Assembly (NCBI GenBank): GCA_966211965.1 | Contig: CBIHON010000021.1 | Location: 30,671 to 94,670 of the forward strand | Direction of reading: 5' to 3' | DNA length: 64,000 nucleotides | Source of the DNA: CBIHON01 sp966211965 | GTDB lineage: Bacteria > Pseudomonadota > Gammaproteobacteria > Burkholderiales > Burkholderiaceae_D | Shown here: positions 9,017 to 17,591 of the stretch, piece after piece | Layout of the letters: each line of letters starts with the position of its first letter | Numbering within the stretch: position 1 is the stretch's first letter | Position numbers and translations under genes: made by a program | Notes under the pieces: model-generated | Seen by the model: the letters and a program-made list of their open reading frames with translations, nothing else | Databases searched by the model: none | What the model was told of the DNA's origin: nothing

Positions 9017-10501
9017 ATGAATAACATGAATCTGGTCCCGGTTTATCCTGAAATATTTCTGCTGGTTGCGGCTTCGCTGATTTTGCTGGTCGACATGTTC
9101 CTATCCGATGCGCAGCGTTGGATCACGTATGCCTTGTCGCTTGTGACCTTGGCGATTTGCGGCGTGTTGAGCATGGCCGACGTGAACTCGGCGGCGACCG
9201 CATATACCTTCCATAACATGTTCGTATCGGACCCGATGTCGAGCATGCTGAAAGTGTTCTCGTACGCGGCTGTCGGCCTGACGCTGATCTATTCGCGCCG
9301 CTATGCAACCGAGCGTGGGATGCTGGGGGATAAGCTTGGCGGGGAGTTCTACGTGATTGCGCTGTTCTCTTTGCTGGGGCAGATGGTGATGATCTCCGGG
9401 AATAACTTCCTGATCATTTACCTCGGGCTGGAATTGATGTCTTTATCCCTGTATGCGCTGGTTGCGCTGCGCCGGAGCAGTACGGTGTCGACTGAAGCGG
9501 CGATGAAGTACTTCATTCTGGGGGCATTGGCTTCAGGGTTTCTGTTGTATGGCATGTCGATGCTGTACGGTGCGACGGGTTCGCTGGATTTGACCGAAGT
9601 CGCGAAGGCTGCGGCATCCGGTACTGTGAACAAGACGGTGCTGGTGTTTGGTGTGGTTTTCCTGGTTGCCGGCTTGGCTTTCAAACTTGGTGTCGTTCCT
9701 TTCCACATGTGGGTCCCGGACGTGTATCAAGGTGCGCCGACTGCAGTTACCTTATTGCTGGGGGGCGCCCCCAAACTTGCCGCGTTCGCTATCTGTATCC
9801 GTCTGCTCGTGGAAGGTTTGTTGCCGCTGGCGGTCGACTGGCAGCAAATGATCACCGTGCTGGCTGTATTGTCGATGGCCATTGGCAACATCACTGCCAT
9901 CGCTCAAACCAATTTAAAGCGGATGCTGGCTTATTCAACGATTTCGCAAATGGGCTTCATGCTGCTCGGGCTGCTTTCCGGCGTGGTTGACGGCAATGTC
10001 TTCTCGGCTGCCAATGCTTATAGCTCTGCGATGTTTTATTCCATCACCTACGTACTGACCACGCTGGGCACTTTCGGCGTGATCCTGCTGTTGGCGCGCG
10101 CCGGTTTTGAAGCGGAAAACCTGGACGACTTCAAAGGCTTGAATCAGCGCAGCCCATGGTTCGCGCTTGTGATGCTGCTCTTGATGTTTTCGCTGGCCGG
10201 TATTCCACCGATGATGGGCTTCTATGCCAAGCTGTCGGTGCTGCAGGCGGTGCTGGGCACAGGGCAGATCTGGCTGGCCGTGCTGGCGGTTCTATTGTCG
10301 CTGATCGGCGCATTCTATTATCTGCGCGTGGTCAAACTGATGTACTTCGATGAGCCGGCTGATACTGCCCCGATCGTTGTTAACGCCGACATGCGTATCG
10401 CCTTGAGCCTCAACGGTGCGGCAGTGCTGGCGCTGGGCTTGATGCCTGGTTCACTGATGGCGGCGTGCGCGAACGCGATCGTCAAGACGCTCGCGTCTTG
10501 A
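9017..10501 (+). CDS. nuoN: NADH-quinone oxidoreductase subunit N
   Basis: Third antiporter-like subunit of complex I (494 residues), next to NuoK in the membrane arm. Visible signatures are IYLGLELMSLSLYALVAL with the TM5 glutamate, KLGVVPFHMWVPDVYQGAPT, and LKRMLAYSTISQMGFMLLGL. It is the last canonical nuo gene; the small DUF2818 gene begins 19 bases after the stop and is probably on the same transcript. Confidence 0.97.
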   Translation: MNNMNLVPVYPEIFLLVAASLILLVDMFLSDAQRWITYALSLVTLAICGVLSMADVNSAATAYTFHNMFVSDPMSSMLKVFSYAAVGLTLIYSRRYATERGMLGDKLGGEFYVIALFSLLGQMVMISGNNFLIIYLGLELMSLSLYALVALRRSSTVSTEAAMKYFILGALASGFLLYGMSMLYGATGSLDLTEVAKAAASGTVNKTVLVFGVVFLVAGLAFKLGVVPFHMWVPDVYQGAPTAVTLLLGGAPKLAAFAICIRLLVEGLLPLAVDWQQMITVLAVLSMAIGNITAIAQTNLKRMLAYSTISQMGFMLLGLLSGVVDGNVFSAANAYSSAMFYSITYVLTTLGTFGVILLLARAGFEAENLDDFKGLNQRSPWFALVMLLLMFSLAGIPPMMGFYAKLSVLQAVLGTGQIWLAVLAVLLSLIGAFYYLRVVKLMYFDEPADTAPIVVNADMRIALSLNGAAVLALGLMPGSLMAACANAIVKTLAS

Positions 10502-10520
10502 TTCTTGCCATATCCCGCAT

Positions 10521-10829
10521 GTGGTGGATGTTTCCCTCTCAAGCTGGTTCGTGATCATGTTGGCGGTGCTGGCCGCCAACGTGCCATTTTTCAGCGAACG
10601 CCTTTTTGCGCTGATTTCATTGAAAAAGCTAGGCAAACCCTTTTGGCTGCATCTGTTTGAAATGCTGGTGTATTACGGCCTTGTCGGCTTAGTCGCGCAT
10701 TTCCTGGAAGCCCGTATCGGCAATGTATTTGTGCAGACCTGGGAATTCTATGCAATCACGGGTTGTCTGTTCATCGTGTTGGCATTTCCCGGATTCGTGT
10801 TTCGCTATCTGCTGAAGCGCCGGCCTTAG
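10521..10829 (+). CDS. DUF2818 family small membrane protein downstream of nuoN
   Basis: A 102-residue protein with four hydrophobic segments (residues about 8-26, 42-62, 72-88 and 90-98). From memory it matches the DUF2818 family, which in many betaproteobacteria sits directly after nuoN; the function is unknown. The start is one of two adjacent GTG codons (10521 or 10524). The position suggests a role in complex I assembly or membrane-arm stability, but only context supports that. The TAG stop lies inside the left arm of repeat A, so insertion of that element may have altered the original 3' end. Confidence 0.8.
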   Translation: MVDVSLSSWFVIMLAVLAANVPFFSERLFALISLKKLGKPFWLHLFEMLVYYGLVGLVAHFLEARIGNVFVQTWEFYAITGCLFIVLAFPGFVFRYLLKRRP

Positions 10830-10947
10830 AGCATTTTTAGCCTGACCGTGCGGAGTCAAGGTCAGGCCGAGGAGCGGACGCGTACAGGCGTACGCCGAGC
10901 ACCGGAGGCCTGAGATTGGCCCGTACGGTCAGGCTAAAAATGCTCTA
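10827..10947. repeat. Repeat element A: perfect 23-bp terminal inverted repeats with a structured core
   Basis: The arms at 10827-10849 and 10925-10947 are exact reverse complements over 23 bases and begin and end in TA. Inside, CAAGGTCAGGCC (10857-10868) pairs with GGCCTGAGATTG (10907-10918) except for a 2x2 internal mismatch, and GCGTAC (10880-10885) pairs with GTACGC (10890-10895). The core shares CCGAGGAGC and the same fold with repeat B at 30336-30456. With no room for a protein, this fits a non-autonomous TA-targeting element or a mobile structured RNA. It also gives a strong hairpin that could end the nuo transcript. Confidence 0.8.
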
Positions 10948-11009
10948 GCTTTCGGCCTTTGAAGCAAAAAATCATCTCTCCATTTGCGTTAACTGACAGG
11001 AGTTCCTGC

Positions 11010-11564
11010 ATGGATCTGCATCTGAAAGAAACCCAAGTCGATAGCAAACTCGCCTACGATGGCAATTTTCTCAAGGTCCAAAGCGATCAGGTGCGGCTGC
11101 CCGACGGAAAAGCCACCGTGCGCGAGTACATCAAGCATCCGGGCGCAGTGGTCATCCTGCCGCTGTTCGACGATGGCACAGTTTTGCTGGAACGCCAGTT
11201 CCGCTACCCGCTGAACCAAGTCTTCATTGAATTTCCTGCCGGGAAAATTGATCCGAATGAGGACGAGTTAGCATGCGCCAAGCGCGAGTTGCAGGAAGAG
11301 ACCGGTTACACTGCATCAGAATGGCAATTCATTTGCACCATCCATAACGCAATCGCCTATTCGGACGAGCATCTTGATATCTACCTCGCACGCGGGTTGA
11401 CCGCTGGAGAGAGCCGTCTGGACGAGGGCGAGTTTTTGGAAACGTTCAAGGCCCCGGTTGCGGATTTGATGAGATGGGTGCGCGAAGGGAAAGTCACGGA
11501 CGTGAAAACCGTGATCGGCGCGTTTTGGCTGGACAAGATTATCGCTGGCCAATGGAAGCCGTAG
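11010..11564 (+). CDS. Nudix hydrolase, ADP-ribose pyrophosphatase-like
   Basis: Hydrolyses a nucleoside diphosphate linked to another group, most likely ADP-ribose to AMP and ribose 5-phosphate; the exact substrate is inferred from family resemblance. Start chosen at ATG 11010 (MDLHLKETQVDSK), preceded by GACAGGAG; an upstream ATG at 10959 lacks a ribosome site. The 184-residue protein has a full Nudix box, starting GKIDPNEDELACAKRE and continuing LQEETGYT, with the metal-binding REx2EE. An N-terminal beta domain precedes it, as in dimeric ADPRases. A bidirectional terminator follows. Confidence 0.9.
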   Translation: MDLHLKETQVDSKLAYDGNFLKVQSDQVRLPDGKATVREYIKHPGAVVILPLFDDGTVLLERQFRYPLNQVFIEFPAGKIDPNEDELACAKRELQEETGYTASEWQFICTIHNAIAYSDEHLDIYLARGLTAGESRLDEGEFLETFKAPVADLMRWVREGKVTDVKTVIGAFWLDKIIAGQWKP

Positions 11565-11591
11565 TGTCGCGTGACGCGACGGCAGGACAAC

Positions 11592-11617
11592 AAAAAAGCC
11601 GCATTGCGGCTTTTTTT
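11592..11617. terminator. Bidirectional rho-independent terminator
   Basis: AAAAAAGCCGCATTGCGGCTTTTTTT: an AAGCCGC/GCGGCTT stem flanked by A and T runs, between the convergent Nudix and ETF-QO genes. It can end transcription in both directions; the T-run overlaps the last codon of the ETF-QO gene. Confidence 0.9.
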
Positions 11618-13307
11618 ACATGCCTGAATAGTTCGGCCCACCGCCGCCTTCCGGCGTGACCCATACGATATTCTGAGTTGGGTCTTTGATGTCGCAGGTT
11701 TTGCAGTGTACGCAGTTCTGCGCGTTGATTTGCAGGCGGTCGCCTGAACCGTCATTGACGAATTCGTAAACGCCTGCCGGGCAATAGCGGCTTTCAGGCC
11801 CTGAGTATTTCGCAAGATTGATCTGCACCGGCACGCCCGGATTCTTCAAGGTCAGATGCGCAGGCTGGTTCTCTTCGTGATTGGTGTTGCTGACGAAGAC
11901 GCTGCTCAGGCGGTCGAAGGTAAGCTTGCCGTCGGGCTTGGGGTAGTCGATTTTCTTGCATTGATCTGCTGGCCGCAGGTAGGCATGATCCGGCTTGTCG
12001 CGATGCAAGGTCCACGGCGGACTCTTGATGCCGAGCTTAGGCAAGAGCCATTGTTCGATTCCCGTCATGAATGATCCAATCCAGAAACCTTTCTTGAACC
12101 AAGGTTTGAAGTTGCGCGACGCCTGCAGCTCTTCATGCAGCCAGCTCTTTTCGAAGGCTTCAGGATAGGCGGCGAGTTCATCGTGCTGGCGGCCGGCAAC
12201 GATGGCAGCGAAGGCTGCTTCCGCTGCCAGCATACCCGATTTGATTGCCGAGTGGCTGCCTTTAATGCGTGCGGCGTTCAAATAGCCGGCATCGCAGCCG
12301 ACCAGCGCGCCGCCCGGAAAAACGGTTTTGGGCAGGCATTGCGGGCTGCCGTTGTTAATGGCGCGCGCGCCGTAGCTGATGCGTTTTCCGCCTTCGAGAT
12401 GCTTGCGGATCGCGGGATGCGTTTTCCAGCGCTGCATCTCTTCGAAGGGGCTCAGCCATGGGTTCTCGTAGTCGAGACCGACTACCAGGCCGAGCGTGAC
12501 CTTATTGTCTTCGAGGTGATAGAGGAAGCCTCCGCCGAAGGTGTCGGTGTCCATCGGCCAGCCTGCGGTGTGGACCACGAGACCGGGCTGGGCCTTGGCC
12601 GGATCGATCTCCCACAGTTCCTTTACGCCGATTGCCCAACTCGCCGGGTCGCGGCCGGCATCGAGCTTGTATTTCGCGATGATTTGCTTGCCGAGGTGGC
12701 CGCGCGCACCTTCGGCGAAGATCGTGTATTTCGCGTGCAGCTCCATGCCGAGCTGGAAATTTTCGGTCGGCTCGCCATCCTTGCCGATGCCGAGATTGCC
12801 GGTAGCCGCACCTTTCACGGAACCATCATCGTTGTAGAGCACCTCGGCCGCGGCAAAGCCCGGAAAGATTTCGACACCCAGGGCTTCAGCCTGTTGGGCC
12901 ATCCAGCGCACTACGTTGCCGAGGCTGATGACGTAGTTGCCGTGATTGTGCATAGTGACCGGCACCAGCCAATTGGGCGTGCGCGTTGCGCCGGTTTCAC
13001 TGAGGAAAAGCACCTCGTCGCCGGTTACCGGCTGGTTCAGCGGGGCGCCGCGCTCCTTCCAATCCGGGATCAACTCGGTCAGCGCACGTGGATCCATCAC
13101 CGCGCCCGACAGGATGTGCGCGCCGGGTTCCGATCCTTTTTCCAGTACGACGACCGACACTTCCTTGCCCTGTTCTGCCGCAAGCTGTTTGATCCGGATG
13201 GCCGTGGCAAGACCGCCAGGGCCGGCGCCGATCACGAGCACGTCGTATTCCATCGCGTCGCGCGGACCGTATTGTTCAAGAATGCGTTGGGACTGGCTTT
13301 GCGTCAT
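11616..13307 (-). CDS. Electron transfer flavoprotein-ubiquinone oxidoreductase
   Basis: Inner-membrane FAD and [4Fe-4S] protein that takes electrons from ETF (fed by acyl-CoA and other dehydrogenases) and reduces ubiquinone. The 563-residue protein opens with a dinucleotide-binding motif, VIGAGPGGLATAIRIKQ, has the GGALVGCDAGYLNAARIKG stretch of the FAD domain, a monotopic membrane-contact region, and a C-terminal ferredoxin-like segment with NCVHCKTCDIKDP supplying cluster cysteines and an invariant-looking GGGGPNYSGM end. It is a separate transcription unit, divergent from the SDR gene. Its etfAB partners are not in the window. Confidence 0.96.
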   Translation of the reverse strand: MTQSQSQRILEQYGPRDAMEYDVLVIGAGPGGLATAIRIKQLAAEQGKEVSVVVLEKGSEPGAHILSGAVMDPRALTELIPDWKERGAPLNQPVTGDEVLFLSETGATRTPNWLVPVTMHNHGNYVISLGNVVRWMAQQAEALGVEIFPGFAAAEVLYNDDGSVKGAATGNLGIGKDGEPTENFQLGMELHAKYTIFAEGARGHLGKQIIAKYKLDAGRDPASWAIGVKELWEIDPAKAQPGLVVHTAGWPMDTDTFGGGFLYHLEDNKVTLGLVVGLDYENPWLSPFEEMQRWKTHPAIRKHLEGGKRISYGARAINNGSPQCLPKTVFPGGALVGCDAGYLNAARIKGSHSAIKSGMLAAEAAFAAIVAGRQHDELAAYPEAFEKSWLHEELQASRNFKPWFKKGFWIGSFMTGIEQWLLPKLGIKSPPWTLHRDKPDHAYLRPADQCKKIDYPKPDGKLTFDRLSSVFVSNTNHEENQPAHLTLKNPGVPVQINLAKYSGPESRYCPAGVYEFVNDGSGDRLQINAQNCVHCKTCDIKDPTQNIVWVTPEGGGGPNYSGM

Positions 13308-13514
13308 GGTTTTACCTTATTGGTTGAGAGCAGGGGCGACAATGTTGAAACCTGCTCCGCAATAGCTGAAATAAATTAATCGAACGAGTGTGCTAATTGT
13401 CATGGATTTTGCTGGAGAATGCTAGACCGCACATTCTAATCTCGCACTTTCATGCAATGATAACGCCTGCAAAGCGATTAAATCGTCAATCACAAGACAC
13501 ACAAGGGGAATTCC

Positions 13515-14291
13515 GTGGGTATCGAAGTCAATTTTGAGGGAAAAATCGCGCTGGTGACCGGCGCGTCTAGCGGCCTGGGCGCGCGTTTTGCCAAGGTATT
13601 GGCACAGGCCGGAGCGCAGGTTGTGCTGGCCTCGCGCCGTGTCGAGCGGCTTAAGGAATTGCGCGCCGAAATAGAGGCGGACGGCGGCGCAGCCCACGTG
13701 GTGGCACTGGATGTCACTGATTATGCCAGCATCAAATCGGCGATCGCTCATGCCGAAACCGAAGCCGGGCCGATCGACATCCTAGTCAATAACTCGGGCG
13801 TGTCGACCACGCAGCGCCTGGTGGACGTGACGCCGGAAGATTATGCGTATGTGATGGATACCAATCAGCGTGGCGCTTTCTTCGTAGCGCAGGAAACCGC
13901 CAAACGCATGATTGCGCGGGCCAAAGGCGATCCAAAACTGCAGCACCGGATTATCAATATCGCCTCCGTTGCCGGTTTGCGCGTGATGCCGCAAATCGGT
14001 ATCTATTGCGTGAGCAAAGCCGCCGTGGTCCATATGACCAAGGCGATGGCGGTCGAATGGGGCAAGTTCGGCATCAACGTCAATGCCATCTGTCCTGGAT
14101 ATATCTCAACTGAAATCAATGCGGAATATTTCACCACAGAGCAGGGGCAGAAGTTGATCGACATGCTGCCGCGCAAGCGTGTGGGCGCGCCGGAAGACCT
14201 GGACGGCTTGCTGCTCCTGCTGGCCGCTGAGGAGTCGCGTTTCATCAACGGCGCTGTCGTTACGGCCGATGACGGCATGAGCGTGCAATGA
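13515..14291 (+). CDS. Short-chain dehydrogenase/reductase
   Basis: A 258-residue classical SDR starting at GTG 13515 with a GGGGAA ribosome site. Visible elements are the TGASSGLG nucleotide motif, LVNNSGVS, the catalytic Ser in INIASVAG, the Tyr/Lys pair in YCVSKA, and ICPGYISTE. The arginines just after the glycine-rich strand (LASRRVERL) favour NADP(H), by inference. The substrate is not known; family neighbours act on 3-oxoacyl thioesters or secondary alcohols. The stop overlaps the start of a truncated thioesterase frame, suggesting the pair once formed an acyl-CoA-related operon. Confidence 0.88.
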   Translation: MGIEVNFEGKIALVTGASSGLGARFAKVLAQAGAQVVLASRRVERLKELRAEIEADGGAAHVVALDVTDYASIKSAIAHAETEAGPIDILVNNSGVSTTQRLVDVTPEDYAYVMDTNQRGAFFVAQETAKRMIARAKGDPKLQHRIINIASVAGLRVMPQIGIYCVSKAAVVHMTKAMAVEWGKFGINVNAICPGYISTEINAEYFTTEQGQKLIDMLPRKRVGAPEDLDGLLLLLAAEESRFINGAVVTADDGMSVQ

Positions 14292-14416
14292 TGGAAAGAA
14301 GGACTGTATTCCACAGGCTTGGCGATCCGGTGGCTGATATGGGCGCGATGAACCATATCAACAACATGGGGTATTCGCGCTATCGGAGAGAAGTCCGGGC
14401 AGAGTCGAACCGGTGA
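14288..14416 (+). pseudogene. Truncated hot-dog thioesterase remnant
   Basis: A 42-codon frame whose ATG overlaps the SDR stop (ATGA). Its translation includes HRLGDPVADMGAMNHINNMG followed by YSRYRREVRAES, which resembles the first strand and helix of 4-hydroxybenzoyl-CoA-type thioesterases (pattern GD-x-D-x-M-x-HVNN-x2-Y-x-RY-x-E-x-AR). It stops at TGA 14414, about 90 residues short of the family. The sequence downstream (14417-14434) leads straight into the convergent PAS-LuxR gene. Best explained as a decayed or deleted thioesterase once co-translated with the SDR. Confidence 0.6.
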
Positions 14417-14434
14417 AAATTTTCCTCAGTGTGC

Positions 14435-14995
14435 TCAGTGTGTCACGCCCAACAGCCGATGCACTAGTTCGCTCGAAGTCGCCGCGGTAAATTTGCGCAT
14501 CAATTTGGCGCGGTGCATCTCGACAGTGCGAGGACTCAAACCAATCTGACGGGCAATCAGCTTGCTGGTTTTTCCTTCCACTAGCAGCGCGGCGATTTCT
14601 CTTTCGCGCGGCGTCAACTCGGCAGTCACCGGGCGCTTTTCACTCAAGTCCTCAAAGGTCCAGATGCCCGCTGCATGCGGGTCGTTATGCACCAATGCAC
14701 GGCCGCTCACGTGACACCAGAACAATTCCTTATCGGCACGCTTCATGATCCGCTCGTCGGAATATCGGCCTTTTGCGTTCATTATTGGAACAATGCGGGC
14801 ACCTGTACGCTCGAACTCGTCTGGAGTCGGATACAGCACCAGGAAGGACTGTCCAATCAGGGCTTCACGCTCGTAACCGAACATCTTGGCCAGCGTATGG
14901 TTGCAGGCATGAATAATGCGATGCTGCGAGATGCACATGCCGACCGGCGCTTGCAGAAATATGGTTTCGTAATCGATCGCTAGGGTGTCGTTCAT
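14435..14995 (-). CDS. PAS domain-containing LuxR-type transcriptional regulator
   Basis: A 186-residue protein: PAS domain at residues about 8-115 (PVGMCISQHRIIHACNHTLA, then FGYEREALIG), followed by a LuxR-type helix-turn-helix at about 122-184 (LTPREREIAALLVEGKTSK, then LSPRTVEMHRAKLM). There is no receiver domain, so the PAS domain is the likely sensor; the ligand is unknown. It is transcribed divergently from scoAB with about 145 bases between, which makes control of the CoA transferase operon a reasonable guess, not shown by the sequence. Confidence 0.87.
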   Translation of the reverse strand: MNDTLAIDYETIFLQAPVGMCISQHRIIHACNHTLAKMFGYEREALIGQSFLVLYPTPDEFERTGARIVPIMNAKGRYSDERIMKRADKELFWCHVSGRALVHNDPHAAGIWTFEDLSEKRPVTAELTPREREIAALLVEGKTSKLIARQIGLSPRTVEMHRAKLMRKFTAATSSELVHRLLGVTH

Positions 14996-15139
14996 CGGTG
15001 TCGCGGCCCATGTTGTAGATTAGTATTCGTATTTTTACGGTATTGTGCTGCCCAGTCTCTCATCATATGCTGGGAAATGCGCAAAATAGCCGTAGCCAAA
15101 TCGGTACTAGGTTTACTTTACACAAAGAAAAGGGTTGGT

Positions 15140-15838
15140 ATGAAGAAAGTTTATCCTGATGCCGCTGCTGCATTGGCCGGTATCGTCAAGGACGGGCAGA
15201 CAATTGCTGTCGGCGGTTTCGGTTTATGCGGGATTCCCGAAGCGCTGATCGGCGCCCTGCGCGATTCCGGCGTGAAGAATTTAACTGCTATCTCAAACAA
15301 TGCCGGCGTCGATGGATTCGGTCTCGGCCAATTATTGACGACGCGGCAGATCAAGAAAATGATCGCCTCCTATGTCGGCGAAAATAAAGAATTCGAACGG
15401 CAGTATCTGTCCGGCGAACTTGAACTTGAGTTTACTCCACAAGGCACACTGGCGGAAAAGTTGCGCGCCGGCGGCGCCGGCATTCCAGCTTTCTTTACCA
15501 AGACCGGCGTCGGCACCATCGTTGCCGAGGGCAAGGAAGTGCGTGAATTCAACGGCCAGCAATATGTGATGGAGCGTTCGCTCGTCGCCGACGTGGCCCT
15601 GGTCAAAGCCTACAAGGCCGACAAGGCAGGCAACCTGGTGTACCGCAAGACTGCACGCAATTTCAATCCGAATGTGGCGATGGCCGGCAAGATCACCATC
15701 GTCGAGGTAGAGAAATTGGTTGAGATCGGCGAGATCGATCCGGATGATGTGCATACACCCAGCATCTTCGTGCATCGCATCGTGGTGAATGCAAACCCTG
15801 AGAAGCGGATCGAACAACGTACAGTACGTGCCAAATAA
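15140..15838 (+). CDS. scoA: 3-oxoacid CoA-transferase subunit A
   Basis: Alpha subunit of a succinyl-CoA:3-ketoacid (acetoacetate) CoA transferase, which activates acetoacetate for entry into central metabolism. Start chosen at ATG 15140 (MKKVYPDAAAALAG, 232 residues) with an AAGAAAAGGG ribosome site; an upstream start at 15077 would add 21 unrelated residues. The glycine-rich CoA loop (AVGGFGLCGIPEALI) and the late PDDVHTPSIFVHRIV motif are typical. The B subunit follows 24 bases later. Confidence 0.93.
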   Translation: MKKVYPDAAAALAGIVKDGQTIAVGGFGLCGIPEALIGALRDSGVKNLTAISNNAGVDGFGLGQLLTTRQIKKMIASYVGENKEFERQYLSGELELEFTPQGTLAEKLRAGGAGIPAFFTKTGVGTIVAEGKEVREFNGQQYVMERSLVADVALVKAYKADKAGNLVYRKTARNFNPNVAMAGKITIVEVEKLVEIGEIDPDDVHTPSIFVHRIVVNANPEKRIEQRTVRAK

Positions 15839-15862
15839 GTGCACGATAAAGCGGAGAAAAAA

Positions 15863-16516
15863 ATGGCATGGACTCGTGATGAAATGGCCGCGCGTGCGGC
15901 AAAGGAACTGCAAGACGGTTTTTATGTAAACCTGGGCATCGGCTTGCCGACCCTGGTTGCCAATTATGTGCCGGCGGATATGGAAGTTTGGTTGCAATCG
16001 GAAAACGGCTTGCTTGGTATCGGCCCGTTTCCGACTGAAGACGGAGTCGATCCTGACTTGATCAACGCAGGCAAGCAAACGGTGACAGCCTTGCCTGGTT
16101 CTTCATTTTTCAGTTCGGCGGATTCGTTTGCGATGATTCGCGGCGGCAAAATCAACATTGCCATTTTGGGTGCCATGCAGGTGTCCGAAAAAGGCGATCT
16201 CGCCAATTGGATGATCCCTGGCAAAATGGTCAAGGGCATGGGCGGGGCGATGGACTTGGTGGCTGGTGTCGGCCGCGTCGTGGTATTGATGGAACATGTC
16301 GCCAAGGCCAAGGATGGCACCCTGTCGCACAAGATCTTGAAAAAATGCGATTTACCCTTGACTGGCGTGGGCGTGGTCAATCGCATCATTACCGATCTTG
16401 GCGTGATTGACGTGACATCGACCGGATTGAAATTGGTCGAACTTGCTCCGGGTGTCACCAAAGCCGAGTTGCTGGAGAAGACCGGCGTCGAGTTGGATGT
16501 GAGTGCCATCCATTAG
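15863..16516 (+). CDS. scoB: 3-oxoacid CoA-transferase subunit B
   Basis: Beta subunit carrying the catalytic glutamate. Start placed at ATG 15863 (MAWTRDEMAARAAKELQDG, 217 residues) with GCGGAG upstream; a GTG at 15839 abutting the scoA stop is possible but has no ribosome site. VNLGIGLPTL and SENGLLGIGPFP are visible; the Glu of SENG is the residue that forms the CoA thioester intermediate in this family. With the neighbouring bdhA it makes a route from 3-hydroxybutyrate to acetoacetyl-CoA. A terminator follows directly. Confidence 0.93.
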   Translation: MAWTRDEMAARAAKELQDGFYVNLGIGLPTLVANYVPADMEVWLQSENGLLGIGPFPTEDGVDPDLINAGKQTVTALPGSSFFSSADSFAMIRGGKINIAILGAMQVSEKGDLANWMIPGKMVKGMGGAMDLVAGVGRVVVLMEHVAKAKDGTLSHKILKKCDLPLTGVGVVNRIITDLGVIDVTSTGLKLVELAPGVTKAELLEKTGVELDVSAIH

Positions 16517-16543
16517 AAAAAAGGCGCTTCGAGCGCCTTTTTT
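16517..16543 (+). terminator. Rho-independent terminator after scoAB
   Basis: AAAAAAGGCGCTTCGAGCGCC then TTTTTT: a perfect GGCGCT/AGCGCC stem with a TCG-type loop and flanking A and T runs. It starts right at the scoB stop and can also serve the convergent bdhA gene. Confidence 0.92.
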
Positions 16544-16595
16544 AATTTTGAACTCTATGAGGGAGCAGGTTCGTTGCATCTGCTCCCTTCTTCTT

Positions 16596-17390
16596 TTATT
16601 GCGCGACCCAGCCGCCATCCATGTTCCATGCCACGCCGCGTACTTGGCTTGCGGCATCGCTGCATAGGAAGACTGCCAGCGCACCCAATTGTTCTGGTGT
16701 TACGAATTCACCGGACGGCTGCTTCTCGGCGAGCAGGCTTTTCTTTGCATCGTCATTTGACAGTCCGCCTTGCGCCGCACGTGCATCGACCTGCTTTTGG
16801 ACTAACGGTGTCAAGACCCAGCCCGGACAAATCGCATTGCAGGTAATGCCGGAATGCGCTGTTTCCAGCGCGGTGACTTTTGTGAAGCCGATGATGCCGT
16901 GCTTGGCAGCGACATAGGCTGATTTTTGCGCAGAGCCGACTAGTCCGTGGACCGATGCAATGTTGATGATGCGGCCCCAGTTTTTTGCTTTCATTGCGGG
17001 CAAGGCCAGACGTGTGGTGTGGAAAGCGGAAGTCAAATTGATAGCGATGATCGCATCCCATTTCTCGACCGGAAAATCCTCGATGTTCGCAACATGCTGG
17101 ATGCCGGCATTGTTCACCAGGATATCGACACCGCCGAATTTCTCAGCCGCAAATCGCATCATCATTTCGATCTCGGACGATTTCGACATATCGGCATTGT
17201 GATACGCGGTTCGCACATCATATTCCTTGGCGATACTTGCTTGCAGCGCTTCGATTTCCGCTGCGTCGCCGAAACCGTTGAGAACGATGTTGCTGCCTTG
17301 GGCCGCGAGTGTTTTAGCGATCCCCAGGCCGATGCCGGAGGTGGAGCCTGTAACCAATGCCGTCTTACCCTTGAGTGCCGTGCTTTGCAT
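16596..17390 (-). CDS. bdhA: 3-hydroxybutyrate dehydrogenase
   Basis: NAD-dependent SDR interconverting (R)-3-hydroxybutyrate and acetoacetate, part of polyhydroxybutyrate and ketone-body turnover. The 264 residues show TGSTSGIGLGIA, LVNNAGIQHV, IINIASVHGLVGS, YVAAKHG (Tyr/Lys pair), CNAICPGWVLTPLV and the MDGGW end typical of the PHB-linked dehydrogenase. It is convergent with scoAB across a shared terminator, whose enzyme would activate its acetoacetate product. The assignment over a generic SDR rests on the HGLVGS and GWVLTPLVQ segments. Confidence 0.9.
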   Translation of the reverse strand: MQSTALKGKTALVTGSTSGIGLGIAKTLAAQGSNIVLNGFGDAAEIEALQASIAKEYDVRTAYHNADMSKSSEIEMMMRFAAEKFGGVDILVNNAGIQHVANIEDFPVEKWDAIIAINLTSAFHTTRLALPAMKAKNWGRIINIASVHGLVGSAQKSAYVAAKHGIIGFTKVTALETAHSGITCNAICPGWVLTPLVQKQVDARAAQGGLSNDDAKKSLLAEKQPSGEFVTPEQLGALAVFLCSDAASQVRGVAWNMDGGWVAQ

Positions 17391-17591
17391 GTTATCTCCT
17401 CGAATGAAAATAGTAGTGACGATAATAATTTAGATAGGATTTTAATCGTGACGGCCAGTAAAATGTGGGAGATGACTACTAGCATAACTACTAGTGTCAA
17501 CAATGAAACGATGGAACGGTATGTGTGTGCATACCTTGCTGCCGGAGGTTTCTCATGGAATCGACCGGGCACATGACGCAAGCAAAACAGG

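Noticed and set aside
12135..13379. 414-codon open frame on the plus strand
   Set aside because: It lies wholly antisense to the clear ETF-QO gene and has no family resemblance; long antisense frames are common in this base composition.
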